A DNA stretch of 64,000 nt from Prevotella sp. (GCA_017470345.1 JAFUEP010000027.1:23945-87944); one strand, 5' to 3'; positions 34,801 to 43,733 are shown, counted from the stretch's first letter. Notes: generated from the sequence alone by a model not told the origin. Translations and numbers: made by a program.

Positions 34801-35007
34801 CTGGCACTGCGGTCCCCAGTGGGCCCAGATGCCAAACTTCGCGTCACGATACCACTCGGGGCACTCCCACTGCTTCAGGCTCTCCCAGTCGGCGGTGTAC
34901 TGTCCCTGCTCGACCGGTTCGCCGGTCGGTTCCTGCGCACTGGCAGGCGTCGCTCCTGGCAGCAGCGCTGCGGCCACTATTGCCAAGTCTAGAAATTGTT
35001 TTTTCAT
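31873..35007 (-). CDS. Secreted GH29 alpha-L-fucosidase with duplicated C-terminal module
   Basis: The 1044-residue protein has a signal peptide (to about residue 24) and a GH29 barrel (about 35-450) with FGIWAHWGPQ, LGQHHDNFDLWDS and the nucleophile region MIYFDDTVLPF (Asp283/284). After a beta domain and a helical linker, two related modules of about 160 residues (about 640-800 and 815-985) both contain FGAPKYWTVENFCIPQNN. The end is VFDLSGRRVAQVGLRQGIYV. The duplicated modules may be carbohydrate-binding; their family is uncertain (DUF5013-like is a guess). The enzyme would remove terminal alpha-L-fucose. Confidence 0.88.
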   Translation of the reverse strand: MKKQFLDLAIVAAALLPGATPASAQEPTGEPVEQGQYTADWESLKQWECPEWYRDAKFGIWAHWGPQCQAEDGDWYGRFMYYEGSGQYNYHVQNFGNPKDFGLKELCNAWKAEQWDPEELVKLYKSVGAQFFFTLGQHHDNFDLWDSPYQEWNSVNVGPRRDIVKGWADACKKYGLPLGVSIHGAHTWTWLEPSQRFDGNLTREDGYELNADGTEKWWKGMDPQELYAQGHAHSTGWDNSGTIHSQWDWGNGASQPSEQFKKKLQNRVLQLINDYDPQMIYFDDTVLPFYGCDDQIGQNILAHYYNHSANRNGGSAQVVAMGKILGDEHKQLMLWDVERGIPDRMQPLPWQTCTCLGQWHYDKNVYQQNRYKSAATVVRMLVDVVSKNGCLLLSVPVKGNGTIDDRERTVLAGIKEWMDVNKESIIGTRPWKTFGEGPLAEAANPLNAQGFNEGFNYTSDDIRFNAKEGTLYATLMAWPASNQTTIRSLAITSPCYSGMVSSVQLMGYGPVEYTMDTDGLHVTLPAARPGGNIAPVLAINFTEASEATAVLEELISALEEQLATLATQAGYNTGRYSLRAVSQMQQLLQDAKSDDATDPETLISQLRQAWQQLLAEGLNAGGSPDAGYEDITVDKLVEASEFSRTDASTTRFGAPKYWTVENFCIPQNNGDGTKQGLDKYNGHSSLMLGVWDDKERNTEGDLANARIYKKVTLPRGRYFFGAAYNQVYNLSSDAYIFAAREVPDVSDVPSQAIAFDYLKDAKGDMQMRGIYFTLSEEQTVVLGFAADLKNSANQQEFRAQTVGLYAYGDVVSEDITVEKLTEASGFAMLEETGKRFGAPKYWTVENFCIPQNNNDGIKQGLDMYTGRPSLMLGIWNDRAQNTEGNLADARIYQTVHLDAGDYFFGATFNAIYQLNKAYVFAATSVLPTSDIAGSALASKNIGECQKDNGIYYGVNFSLSEPADVVLGFQADLASGSTTQEFRADAVKLLVYRSLPQDDATGISPSARLQSSAPRSDVFDLSGRRVAQVGLRQGIYVMGGKKIVR

Positions 35008-35068
35008 CGCTTTAAATTTTTGTAACCCAACTATAAACTATTCACTATTAACTATTCACTAAGAGGAA

Positions 35069-38000
35069 CTACCGTTGCATGCGTTTCACACCGTCGACAA
35101 TAACGATGCCGCGAGCATTGGCCTGCGCCTTTCTGCCTGTGAGGGTGTAGGCTTGGCCAACTGGTCTGGCGACAGGATTCACAGGCGCAATGGCCGTCGC
35201 CACGGGACCAAGGTAGGTGAGCCGGAAGTCGTCGACCTTGAAGAAACCGTTCGTGCGGGCACCAAACGTCAGTGTTCCGTCGGTCACCTCGACCTCAACA
35301 GTCACGACATGGCCCAGGTCTCTGTCGTCCGACGACCATTCGCCGCTGAACGAGCAGTTCTCGCCTTCGGGCAGCTGGCTGTAGTCGGCCTCGGTGCCGG
35401 CCAGCATGCTGTTGTTGCCGGCAAAGACACGCGCCAGGTTGCCTGCCTCGGTGTGGTTGTTCATCAGCCGGGCCGTCAGCCTCCAGCGGCCGTTGGGCAT
35501 ATTGCTCAGGGTCTGCGAAAGCTCCATGTTGCCATAGCTGCCCCAGTGCCACACGCCCCAGATGTAGGAGCCGTCGCCATAGTTGACATCCTTGTTGCTA
35601 CCGCACCAGGCCCAGTCGACGGGGTCGGTGACCACCGTGCCGTCCTTGGTGAGCGTCCATCCGAAGGGAACCGAGTTAGCTCCCTCCGAGGGCTGGTTCG
35701 ACAGATTCTCGAAGCTGGGGTTCAGGATGCCGTAGGTAGCCGCTACGCCCTCCTCATAGTCCGACACCGAGGCTTTGATGGCGTCCTGAATGTCGGTCAC
35801 GGCCCCAAGCACCTGCTCCGAGGTGTTTCCCGGGTCGTTGTAGACAGCCTTGCCCGCGTTCAGGGTCTCCGCAATGCTGGTGATACCACGGTTGTACATC
35901 TGCGAGGCTTCGATGAGATACTGATAAAGCAGCAGGTTGGCTTTGTTGTATTCGGCCACGTCGCCAGCGTTAAGGTCCGACGTGCGGAAGAACGACCAGT
36001 GGGTGGTGGCGGGCGTCTTGTCGTCGGTCGTCCCGTCGCTATAGCATGTCACCCAGTCGGCACTGCCGTTCATCGTCATCTCATGGCCTTCACCAGGCGT
36101 GTCACCGGCCATCAGGAGCACAAACCCGTCGCCCTCGTCGGTGTCGCTCTCGGTCCAGGTGGCTGTCCAGAGCTGTTCGTTGTCGGTCACCTGTACATTA
36201 GCCCCGTTGGTGCAGCCCATATACTTTCCTTTTCCTGTCTCCGAGGTGATCTGAAACGACCACAGCTCCCTGCCGCCGTCCTGATGCTTATGGGCAACGA
36301 AGGTGACGTCGTCGAGCTTACCGTCGGAACGGGTGCGCAGGTACGTCCCCCACTCCCAGTAGAGGTTGCGCTTTGCCAGGGTGGCGTTGCTGCACTGCAT
36401 GGCATACTCCTCGCCGTCAGTGAGTACGGTCACTGGGGCACCACTGACGCGCTCCGTCGGATACTCAAGCGTTGCATTGCTGTTGTCTTTGATAGAATCG
36501 AAAGGGGTCACGTCGGGGTCGACGACACTTTCCTTGATGTGCTGATAGTTAGCCTCCAGGCCGGCTGCATCCTTATACGTGGCGGGCACGCTGCTGCTGT
36601 TGGCTCCCCACGTGTTGTGGCTGCCGTTCTGATTCTTGCTGAACTCACCGCGCTCACACCAGTTGTTGCGCACGGTGAAATAGTCGGACCCCTCGTCGAG
36701 GTAGATGTCGAACTGGGCATGCTGCATGCCAGCCCACATGATGGGATTGTTCTGCGGATCGCCTACGTCCTCAATGCGGTTGCCCTCGATGCTGGACGAA
36801 GGCTGTGACGACAGGGTGTAGATGGCACCGCCGTCGCGCATCTCGTTGCAGAAGCTGTGGATGAAGTTAGCCGTGATGTGGTTGTCGTGCATGCAGTTGG
36901 CATCCTTTGTCCATCCCCACCCCATGCTGATGGCGGAATAGGGTGTATCGAAGATCTCGTTGTGAGAGATTGTGACGTTCGATGCATAGCCAATACAGAT
37001 GCCCAGGCAGCCCCAGTCCTCGGTGGCCGTATGCGCAATGTAATTATTATCAATGGTGATGTCGTCGCACACCTCGTCCTGACGGTCGGGGTTGTAGGGC
37101 TCGTGGGCCTCAAAAGTCTCGTCACCGAAGTAACCGGCCAGGATGGCAGAGCCACCCATGTCGCTGAAGGTGCAACCGCGGACGGTCATCTGCTTGGTAC
37201 CCTTGACAAAGTCGATGCCGGTAGATGCCGTCTGACGGAAATGACAGCCCTCGAAGCTGATGCTCTGGGCGTCGCTGACACTGACGGCGGCTGCCGGACG
37301 GCCGACCCAGGCCACATTGCCGGCACGCGACGATGCATCGCTGTAGGCATCGTAGAGCCATTGGCCGGCCTGCAGGGGCACATGTCCTTGCAGCGAGGGT
37401 CGCAGCCACGAGCTGTGGGCAAAGGTGATGTCGCGGAAGGTCAGGTCAGACACTCGTCTCTCGCCGTCGCCTGCGATGCTGACAATCGTCTCCAGCACAG
37501 GCACCACGGCCTCGAGGCTGTTCTGCTCTTCACCGCTGCGCGGCCAGTAGTACAGCGTACCGGTAGTCATGTCGCAATACCACTCCTGCGGCTGGTTGAG
37601 CAGCTCAATGGCATTGGAAAGATAGAAGTGATGGTTGGTGCTGCTCGAGGCATCGGCCCGCAGAATAGGCCAGGGACGCTTGAACTCGATGCTGCTCTCC
37701 GGGTCCTTGAACGTCAGCACGCTTTGCTCACCGGCATTTGTGATAGAGCTGACGCGCATCACGTTGGTCACCCAGTCCTGAATAATCGTCATCTCCACCT
37801 CGTCGGGACGGGCGAAGGTCTGGGCTATGCGGGGCACGGTGAGCTCGCCGGAAGGCTTGTCGACCGAGATGAGGCGTGGCAGCGACTGGCTGTCGAATGT
37901 GCTGGCGCGGCGCATCTTATTATGACCGACCCACATCTGACGGAACAACAACGGCTGTCCGTCGACGGTGGGAGCCGCTGACTTCCACACATTCCCCTGG

Positions 38001-38431
38001 GCCACCTCGGGCATGCCTTCGACCACACCGGCGTCTTGCCAACCCTGAATGAGCGCTCCACCGCTCACGACGACCTGCTCGCCCTCGGCTGCACGTACAA
38101 TGGTGGGTGAAGTCGGAGTGCCACTGTCGGCCGGTGTGAGCTGAAGGGTGCTGGCGAGGCGATAGGTGCCGCCACGCATCACGATGTGAACTTCGCCCAG
38201 TTGGCTGGCGTCAACTGTCTGGCGCAAGGTGCGGACGCGTGAAAAGGCGGCCTGCAAGGATGCGAGGGGGGCGTCGACAGTGCCTGCGGCCTGGTCAGAG
38301 CCCTCTGGGGCCACCCATACGGTCGTCTGAACTGGGGTTTCTGCCGTTTCAGTGGCAAGAGCCCGAAGCGGCAACGTAGCGGTGAGCATGGTCATCGCTG
38401 CGACGAAAACGGTAAAGAGTCTGTTTGTCAT
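35069..38431 (-). CDS. Secreted right-handed beta-helix hydrolase, GH141-like
   Basis: The 1120-residue protein has a signal peptide (to about residue 26) and then WVAPEGSDQAAGTVDAPLAS, the start typical of large parallel beta-helix glycosidases. Repeats follow, such as ISFEGCHFRQTASTGIDFVK and VTISHNEIFDTPYSAISMGW. GH141 (alpha-L-fucosidase and xylanase) is the best guess; GH120-type or a polysaccharide lyase is possible. The C-terminal third has a carbohydrate-binding-type beta-sandwich (GWTLTKDGTVVTDPVDWAWC) and a short YTLTGRKAQANARGIVIV tail. It lies directly upstream of GH29, consistent with a fucosylated target. Confidence 0.72.
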   Translation of the reverse strand: MTNRLFTVFVAAMTMLTATLPLRALATETAETPVQTTVWVAPEGSDQAAGTVDAPLASLQAAFSRVRTLRQTVDASQLGEVHIVMRGGTYRLASTLQLTPADSGTPTSPTIVRAAEGEQVVVSGGALIQGWQDAGVVEGMPEVAQGNVWKSAAPTVDGQPLLFRQMWVGHNKMRRASTFDSQSLPRLISVDKPSGELTVPRIAQTFARPDEVEMTIIQDWVTNVMRVSSITNAGEQSVLTFKDPESSIEFKRPWPILRADASSSTNHHFYLSNAIELLNQPQEWYCDMTTGTLYYWPRSGEEQNSLEAVVPVLETIVSIAGDGERRVSDLTFRDITFAHSSWLRPSLQGHVPLQAGQWLYDAYSDASSRAGNVAWVGRPAAAVSVSDAQSISFEGCHFRQTASTGIDFVKGTKQMTVRGCTFSDMGGSAILAGYFGDETFEAHEPYNPDRQDEVCDDITIDNNYIAHTATEDWGCLGICIGYASNVTISHNEIFDTPYSAISMGWGWTKDANCMHDNHITANFIHSFCNEMRDGGAIYTLSSQPSSSIEGNRIEDVGDPQNNPIMWAGMQHAQFDIYLDEGSDYFTVRNNWCERGEFSKNQNGSHNTWGANSSSVPATYKDAAGLEANYQHIKESVVDPDVTPFDSIKDNSNATLEYPTERVSGAPVTVLTDGEEYAMQCSNATLAKRNLYWEWGTYLRTRSDGKLDDVTFVAHKHQDGGRELWSFQITSETGKGKYMGCTNGANVQVTDNEQLWTATWTESDTDEGDGFVLLMAGDTPGEGHEMTMNGSADWVTCYSDGTTDDKTPATTHWSFFRTSDLNAGDVAEYNKANLLLYQYLIEASQMYNRGITSIAETLNAGKAVYNDPGNTSEQVLGAVTDIQDAIKASVSDYEEGVAATYGILNPSFENLSNQPSEGANSVPFGWTLTKDGTVVTDPVDWAWCGSNKDVNYGDGSYIWGVWHWGSYGNMELSQTLSNMPNGRWRLTARLMNNHTEAGNLARVFAGNNSMLAGTEADYSQLPEGENCSFSGEWSSDDRDLGHVVTVEVEVTDGTLTFGARTNGFFKVDDFRLTYLGPVATAIAPVNPVARPVGQAYTLTGRKAQANARGIVIVDGVKRMQR

Positions 38432-38462
38432 GAGTTAGAACTTTTAGTTGATTAAACTGATG

Positions 38463-38530
38463 GCAAAAGTACACTTTCCTCTGAGAAGTAAGGGGCCAAA
38501 ATGTGCCCATTCAAGGCTTATTTTGGTTCC
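38463..38530 (-). promoter_or_regulatory. Promoter and inverted repeat upstream of the GH141-like gene
   Basis: TACTTTTGC on the minus strand (38463-38471) is a -7 box 32 nt before the start codon. Upstream of it, GGCCAAAAT (38494-38502) and ATTTTGGTTCC (38520-38530) are inverted copies. They are a candidate binding site for the AraC-type regulator encoded next door. Confidence 0.45.
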
Positions 38531-38606
38531 ATGAAACGATTTTACCCCTATTTGGAACGCTTTTCTACCCTGCAGACAGCTGTTTGGGGATTGCCCGACG
38601 GGTGTG

Positions 38607-41396
38607 TCAGTCGGCAGAAGCGTGTGTCCGAATATATTCGCTGGGGGTCTGACCGAACTCATCCTTAAAGCAGCGGGTGAAGTATTTGGGTGTGGAGTAA
38701 CCCGTAGCGTAAGCCACCTCGGCAATGGTCTTCTCGCGCTGGAGCAACATCTGGGAGGCTCGCTTCAGGCGTATGCTGCGGATGAGGTCGGCAGGGGTCA
38801 TGTCGGTCTCGTCTTTCAGTTGGCGGTAGAGGGTGGTCTTGCTCATAGCCATCTCAGCAAGCAATTGATCCAGCCCGAAGTCGGAGTCGGCCATGTGCTG
38901 GTCGATGATGGCAACCATACGGTCGGTCAGACGGTGGTCGGTGGTGATGATGGCAACCTTAGCCTGCTCCACCTCGCTCTGCAGTTCACGGGCATGGCGG
39001 CGGCGCACCCGCCATACGACGAGGGACAGGAGGACGACCGCCATGACGGCATAACACATGAAGGCCACCCACGACTCGTACCAGGCAGGCAACCGCTCGA
39101 TGACGGCAACGTCGAGGGGGTCGCTCCACTCGCCGTCGCTCCCCAAGAGGCGCACTTGCAGGGAATGACTGCCACGCGGCAGACTGTTGTAGTGGGCTGT
39201 GGGCATGGCGTCGTCGAGGGGCGTCCAGCGCTGGTCGATGTCAGCCAGCCGACACTGCACCCGCGCAGCTGCTGTGGGCGAGAAAGCGAGGACTGACAGG
39301 TGGAACTCAATGTTATGGGCATCGGCAGGCAGAACGACATGGCTGAAGGTGCTCCCCTCCAGCGGGTCTTGGTCGAAAAAGATGCTGCGCCCGTCGGTCA
39401 GCACATTGGTCAGCACGGCCGTCAGCTCACTCACCGCCGGACTGTTGATATGGTTGGGCAGATGCACCAGACCGCCAAAGCCTCCCGTCAGCACGCCACC
39501 CGCGTCAGCACACAGGGCATGGTGGCGGAAGCCCTTCACCAAAATATTACCGCTGTTTGCATTGTAGCAGGACAGGAGGACCTGGCGGGTGTCGTAGCAG
39601 ACGATGCGCTTGTCGTTCATCATCCATACGCAGCAGCTGTCGGCCTGCATGTCCTGGACCAAACCGTCCTGCAGGAGGTCGTCAGCGGGAGAACGGTCGA
39701 AACGCTGCATGGTGCTGTCGCTGCGGAAGGTGCGGCCCAGCGTGGTGGCTATCCACAGGCGTCCGCTACCGGGTTCGGCTGTCATGGCCAGCACCTCCTC
39801 GCCGTCGTGCAGGAAGGTGAGCTGCGACACGGTCTGACAGGTGATGCGCATCTCGCCCGACGAACAGCGCAGCAGCGCTCCGTCGGCCATGCACAGCACG
39901 TCGCTCGCGGCCCCGAGCGACGAGGGCATCGGGGTGATGGCCGTCGGGGCGGTAAGGTCGGCGGCCAACGTTATCCTGCCCGGCTGAGGCAGACGGCCCA
40001 TGAGCTGTTGCTCGGTGAGCATCCACAGCGTCCCGTCGGGGGCGTCGATGATGTCCTTGATGGCTTGCGGCTGACGGAGTATAGCCTCCAGATCGGCCGT
40101 GTCGGTGATGGTGACGCGGTTGGCCTCGCGCGACAGTCTGTAGGCTTTGGGATAATAGCGCTGGGCCACCCACACTGAGCGGGGCGCGAGCGCCGGACGC
40201 ATGGTGGACACCTCGGGCAGACGGAGCGACGAGAGGCTCGTCGACTGCTGCGTATGTCTGTCCATCAGTTCCAGGCCGTGGCGCTGGCGGTTTATCCAGA
40301 TGTAATCATCGTCGGCAAAGATGTTGGGAATCTCCTCGTCAGCATCGTCTTGGCGGACTGACGACGGGAAGGGATAGCTGATGATGCCGCTGTCGTCGAA
40401 ACTGACCACCGCCCCGCCGTCGTAGGCGGTGAGCCAGATGCTGCCCTCGCGGTCGACAGTCATGTTCGTGTAGTAATGAAGGGGCGACAGGCGTGGCGGG
40501 AGGGCGACGGGAATGAGTCGTCCGTCGGCACCGCAGCTGAAGAGGTAGAGCTTGTTATAGGACAGCATCCACAGCCAACCACGGGTCGTGTCCTGCTTGA
40601 TGCAGAAGAAGATGTCTTCCTCGCCCGCCTCGCTGATGTTCTGCACATGATGCTGCAGCCAACAGTCGTCGTGGGGGCCGTCGCCGTCGGGGAACAGCTG
40701 CCACAGACCCTTCCCCCACGTGCCTACCCAGTAGCGGCCGTCGGCATCGTGGAGCATGGCACAGGCTACACCGCCGTTGGGCAGGGGCGGCATGGGGGTG
40801 AACCCGCCGCCGGCGTCGCGGCGCAGCAGGGTGCCGTCGCTGCACATCAGCCAGAGCATGCCCCGGCGGTCGAGATAGATGTCGTTGACGGAAACGCCCT
40901 CCTTGTCCGATTGGGCAAAGGGCCGGACGGCCTCAACCTTCGAGCCGTCGGAACTGCAGTGAAAGAGCGTCTGACCGTCGGTGGCCCATAGTCCGTCGGC
41001 TCCGTCGCTGAGGATGCGGTTGATCCACTTGCCGACCAGGCGACTGTCGCGGGGCGGGAGAAATCGCCCTGAAGCCTTGTCGTAGAGGGTGAGGCCCTTC
41101 TTGCCGACGATCCAGAGCAAGTCGGGGGTGTCTTCGATGTCGCGGATGTAATTGTCGGTCAGGAGGTCGGCATGCTGGTCGTTGTTGCGGAAGGTCAGCA
41201 ACCGGTGGCCGTCCCATCGCTGCAGGCTCGACGTCGTGCCAAGCCAGATGAAACCCTCGCGGTCTTGATGCACCTCATAGACCTGGTTGGTGAACAGCTG
41301 CTGCGCGAAGGGCAGGGGTCGCACCACCATGGTCTGTGACGTGGCGGCCACGGCCAGACAGCATAGGACGTAGAGGATGACGGTTCTTCTGTTCAT
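38607..41396 (-). CDS. Membrane sensor-regulator: beta-propeller, Y_Y_Y domain and AraC HTH without kinase
   Basis: The start at 41396 (MNRRTVILYVLCCLAVAATS) follows the kinase gene with a 4-nt ATGA overlap. Upstream in-frame codons belong to the kinase coding region. The 929-residue protein has a signal peptide, two-component-regulator propeller repeats (EVHQDREGFIWLGTTSSLQR, VNDIYLDRRGMLWLMCSDGT), a Y_Y_Y-type domain near 690-760, a membrane helix (about 770-795) and a C-terminal AraC HTH (ADLIRSIRLKRASQMLLQ ... CFKDEFGQTPSEYIRTHA). It has the ends of a hybrid two-component system but no kinase or receiver between them. It probably controls the three glycosidase genes downstream. Confidence 0.85.
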   Translation of the reverse strand: MNRRTVILYVLCCLAVAATSQTMVVRPLPFAQQLFTNQVYEVHQDREGFIWLGTTSSLQRWDGHRLLTFRNNDQHADLLTDNYIRDIEDTPDLLWIVGKKGLTLYDKASGRFLPPRDSRLVGKWINRILSDGADGLWATDGQTLFHCSSDGSKVEAVRPFAQSDKEGVSVNDIYLDRRGMLWLMCSDGTLLRRDAGGGFTPMPPLPNGGVACAMLHDADGRYWVGTWGKGLWQLFPDGDGPHDDCWLQHHVQNISEAGEEDIFFCIKQDTTRGWLWMLSYNKLYLFSCGADGRLIPVALPPRLSPLHYYTNMTVDREGSIWLTAYDGGAVVSFDDSGIISYPFPSSVRQDDADEEIPNIFADDDYIWINRQRHGLELMDRHTQQSTSLSSLRLPEVSTMRPALAPRSVWVAQRYYPKAYRLSREANRVTITDTADLEAILRQPQAIKDIIDAPDGTLWMLTEQQLMGRLPQPGRITLAADLTAPTAITPMPSSLGAASDVLCMADGALLRCSSGEMRITCQTVSQLTFLHDGEEVLAMTAEPGSGRLWIATTLGRTFRSDSTMQRFDRSPADDLLQDGLVQDMQADSCCVWMMNDKRIVCYDTRQVLLSCYNANSGNILVKGFRHHALCADAGGVLTGGFGGLVHLPNHINSPAVSELTAVLTNVLTDGRSIFFDQDPLEGSTFSHVVLPADAHNIEFHLSVLAFSPTAAARVQCRLADIDQRWTPLDDAMPTAHYNSLPRGSHSLQVRLLGSDGEWSDPLDVAVIERLPAWYESWVAFMCYAVMAVVLLSLVVWRVRRRHARELQSEVEQAKVAIITTDHRLTDRMVAIIDQHMADSDFGLDQLLAEMAMSKTTLYRQLKDETDMTPADLIRSIRLKRASQMLLQREKTIAEVAYATGYSTPKYFTRCFKDEFGQTPSEYIRTHASAD

Positions 41397-42541
41397 GCCT
41401 GTGAAGACTGTTGCTTGACCTCGATGCGGAAGATGGTGCCGCGCCCCACTTCCGACGACTTGACGTAGATGCGGCCCTTGTGGTATTCCTCGACGATGCG
41501 CTTGGCCAGCGAGAGGCCCAGGCCCCAGCCGCGCTTCTTCGTCGTGAAGCCCGGGCGGAAGACGTTGCCGATGTCCTTCTTGCGGATGCCCTTGCCCGTG
41601 TCGCTCACCTCGACGACGACGAGGCCCGACTCCTCCGTCAGGGTGAGGTCGATGCGGCCCGTGCCCTCCATGGCGTCGACGGCGTTCTTGCAGAGATTCT
41701 CGATGACCCATTCGAAGAGCGAGGCGTTCATCCTGACCACGACGTCGTGGTCGGGATAGTGGCCGCTGATGGTCACCTTCTGCGACGTGCGCTTGTCCAT
41801 GTAGACGATGACGCGGTCGAGCAGGTCGTTCATCGACGCCTCGACGGGCTCGGGCAGCGAGCCTATCTTCGAGAAGCGCTCGGCGATGAGCTGCAGGCGC
41901 TTGACGTCGTTGTCCATCTCGGGGATGAGCTCGTCGTCAGGATAGTTCTCCTTCAGGATCTCGACCCACGCCATGAGCGACGAGATGGGCGTGCCGAGCT
42001 GATGGGCCGTCTCCTTCGAGAGGCCCACCCACACCTTGTTCTGTTCAGCTTTTTTCGAGGAAAGCAGGGCGAAGATGGCTACGACGACAAAGATCATCAC
42101 GATGCCCAGCTGCCAGTAGGGATACTGCGTCAGCCGCTTCAGGATGAGCGACTCGTCGAAGCAGACCAGCTGATAGCCCATCGTGGGGCCCAGCTCGATG
42201 CGGATCGTGTCGCCCCGGGCACGCATCCGCCGGGCATAAGCCTCGACGTCAGACACATCTTTAATATTACGATAGTCCATCACCGCGCCTTCAGCGTCGA
42301 GCACAATGACGGGGATGGTGTTGTTGCCCTCGATGACGGCCGTCACGAGCGTCAGGTCGGTCTCGGCGTCGGCCTCGTTGAGGGCATGCATGGCCTCGGC
42401 CCACACCTCCATCTTGCGGCGCTCCTCATGCTGCAGGTCGCGCACCATCAGATGCGACGCCAGCAGGGAGGCGACGGCGATGAGCACCGCCGCCACCACA
42501 AGCCATATCTTCACCTGTCGGATCCGGTCAGTCCATTGCAT
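41393..42541 (-). CDS. Sensor histidine kinase
   Basis: The 382-residue protein has two membrane helices (about 12-30 and 142-162) around a short periplasmic domain. It has a dimerisation/phosphoacceptor motif KETAHQLGTPISSL (His180) and the ATPase N, G1 and G2 boxes (ENLCKNAVDAM, DTGKGIRKKD, GWGLGLSLAKRIV). No receiver domain or response regulator is adjacent. Its stop overlaps the start of the propeller-AraC regulator, so the two are made together. Whether it signals to that protein, which lacks a receiver, is unclear. Confidence 0.92.
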   Translation of the reverse strand: MQWTDRIRQVKIWLVVAAVLIAVASLLASHLMVRDLQHEERRKMEVWAEAMHALNEADAETDLTLVTAVIEGNNTIPVIVLDAEGAVMDYRNIKDVSDVEAYARRMRARGDTIRIELGPTMGYQLVCFDESLILKRLTQYPYWQLGIVMIFVVVAIFALLSSKKAEQNKVWVGLSKETAHQLGTPISSLMAWVEILKENYPDDELIPEMDNDVKRLQLIAERFSKIGSLPEPVEASMNDLLDRVIVYMDKRTSQKVTISGHYPDHDVVVRMNASLFEWVIENLCKNAVDAMEGTGRIDLTLTEESGLVVVEVSDTGKGIRKKDIGNVFRPGFTTKKRGWGLGLSLAKRIVEEYHKGRIYVKSSEVGRGTIFRIEVKQQSSQA

Positions 42542-42600
42542 ACATTGATATTAACGCACGTCGCGCCTGTTTTATTACATCAACGACCAATTATTCGCCT

Positions 42601-43182
42601 TCAGATATTGATCTCACAGACCGTACAGACATAGTTCTTATCCGTAGCCTCGATGGTCGTAAAGCGCGCTTCGGGGTGGTCGTCGAGCAGATGCTGCAGC
42701 CGGGGCCAGTCGGTGGTGAGCCCATAGCCCGAGAGCTTCGAGAGGCTCTCCTTCATGGTCCACAGGCGGGTGAAGCTGACGTCGGGCCGCTCGCTGGCCA
42801 TCATCGCGTCGTACTCTGCCGCGCTCAGGACGTGGCGCGAGAGCTGTTCGTGGGGGGCCTGCAGCGTCTCGATGTCGATGCCTACAGGCCGGTCGCTGAC
42901 CGCGCAGGCGGCGCCTTTGTTGCAATGACTCAGGTTGAAGTGCAGGTTGGGATAGTCGGCAAAATAAGGCTTGCCATGCTCGCCCTGGCTGATCTCAGGC
43001 ACGTCGTCGAGCCCCCACACCTCGCGACAAGCGCGGCGCAGCAGCAGCCACGCGCCCGCACTCTGCCGGCGCAGGCCCTCACGGCGGTAGGCCAGGGTGC
43101 GCTCCCGCCGCCATTGCGGCATCAGCCTCAATGCCGCGTCGAGGTCGATCTCGTCCAGTCGGTCGTCGATAAAATACTTCAT
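42601..43182 (-). CDS. 4'-phosphopantetheinyl transferase (Sfp-type)
   Basis: The 193-residue protein has the Sfp signatures VGIDIETLQ (magnesium-binding Asp/Glu) and WTMKESLSKLSGYGL (W-x-x-K-E-S...K), plus the upstream PYFADYPNLHFNLSHC. It attaches 4'-phosphopantetheine to carrier proteins. A -7 box TATCTTTGC lies at 43189-43197, immediately before the start. No polyketide or peptide synthase is in view, so it probably serves fatty-acid ACP. Confidence 0.9.
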   Translation of the reverse strand: MKYFIDDRLDEIDLDAALRLMPQWRRERTLAYRREGLRRQSAGAWLLLRRACREVWGLDDVPEISQGEHGKPYFADYPNLHFNLSHCNKGAACAVSDRPVGIDIETLQAPHEQLSRHVLSAAEYDAMMASERPDVSFTRLWTMKESLSKLSGYGLTTDWPRLQHLLDDHPEARFTTIEATDKNYVCTVCEINI

Positions 43183-43272
43183 GCGGCTGCAAAGATAGCC
43201 ATTTTGCCGAAGAAAAACGAATTTTCGACGGAAGAAATTCTGCCGGGCGGAAGAAATGAAGCGCGCGGGGCC

Positions 43273-43668
43273 TCACCTCATCACCAGCATCGAGTAGTCG
43301 ATGTTGTCCTCGGCCACGCTGCGCCCCGTGGCTGGCGGTTCGGCCTGGCGGCTGGCCACTTGCCTGGGGGCACGACGGGGGCGCTCGACATAGCGGACGA
43401 CGGTGTCAGGGCGCTGGGCGACGGGCACCTCGCGGGTAATATAGATGGTGTCGGCCTTGGCCGTCAGCGGTGTGGCGTCGCCGTCGGGCTGACGCACGGA
43501 GAGCCCGAACAGGAAGCCGGCCACGGCAGCAGCCGGCAGGGCCACGAGCCATGCGGGCACGGCCGGCCGGCGTTGCTGCCGGCGCCAAGGGCGCGGGCTC
43601 AGTCCGTTCATGTCGGCCTCGCGCTGGCGGCGGGCGGTGTCGATGATAGTTTTGTTGTCTATTTTCAT
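43273..43668 (-). CDS. Small membrane protein of the ECF sigma operon, possible anti-sigma factor
   Basis: The 131-residue protein has a basic cytoplasmic N-terminus, one membrane helix (VPAWLVALPAAAVAGFLFGL, about 37-57) and an Arg/Pro-rich periplasmic tail. It follows the ECF sigma gene by 65 nt. Position and topology suit an anti-sigma factor, but no known anti-sigma domain is recognisable. Confidence 0.6.
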   Translation of the reverse strand: MKIDNKTIIDTARRQREADMNGLSPRPWRRQQRRPAVPAWLVALPAAAVAGFLFGLSVRQPDGDATPLTAKADTIYITREVPVAQRPDTVVRYVERPRRAPRQVASRQAEPPATGRSVAEDNIDYSMLVMR

Positions 43669-43688
43669 GATGGTTTATTTTTTGGGGG

Positions 43689-43707
43689 GCTGCGTTGGCA
43701 ACGCAGC
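43689..43707. repeat. Perfect palindrome between sigma factor and membrane-protein genes
   Basis: GCTGCGTTGGCAACGCAGC forms a 9-bp-arm hairpin 27 nt after the sigma-factor stop codon. Its central 15-mer is identical to the palindrome inside the M56 gene at 27024-27042. Confidence 0.7.
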
Positions 43708-43733
43708 TTACTGGACGGTGATGATAGTTTTAT

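Noticed and set aside
38607-41711. Start at 41711 for the propeller-AraC regulator
   Set aside because: The extra 105 codons overlap the kinase coding region and are Arg/Gly/His-rich. The ATG at 41396 begins a signal peptide and overlaps the kinase stop.
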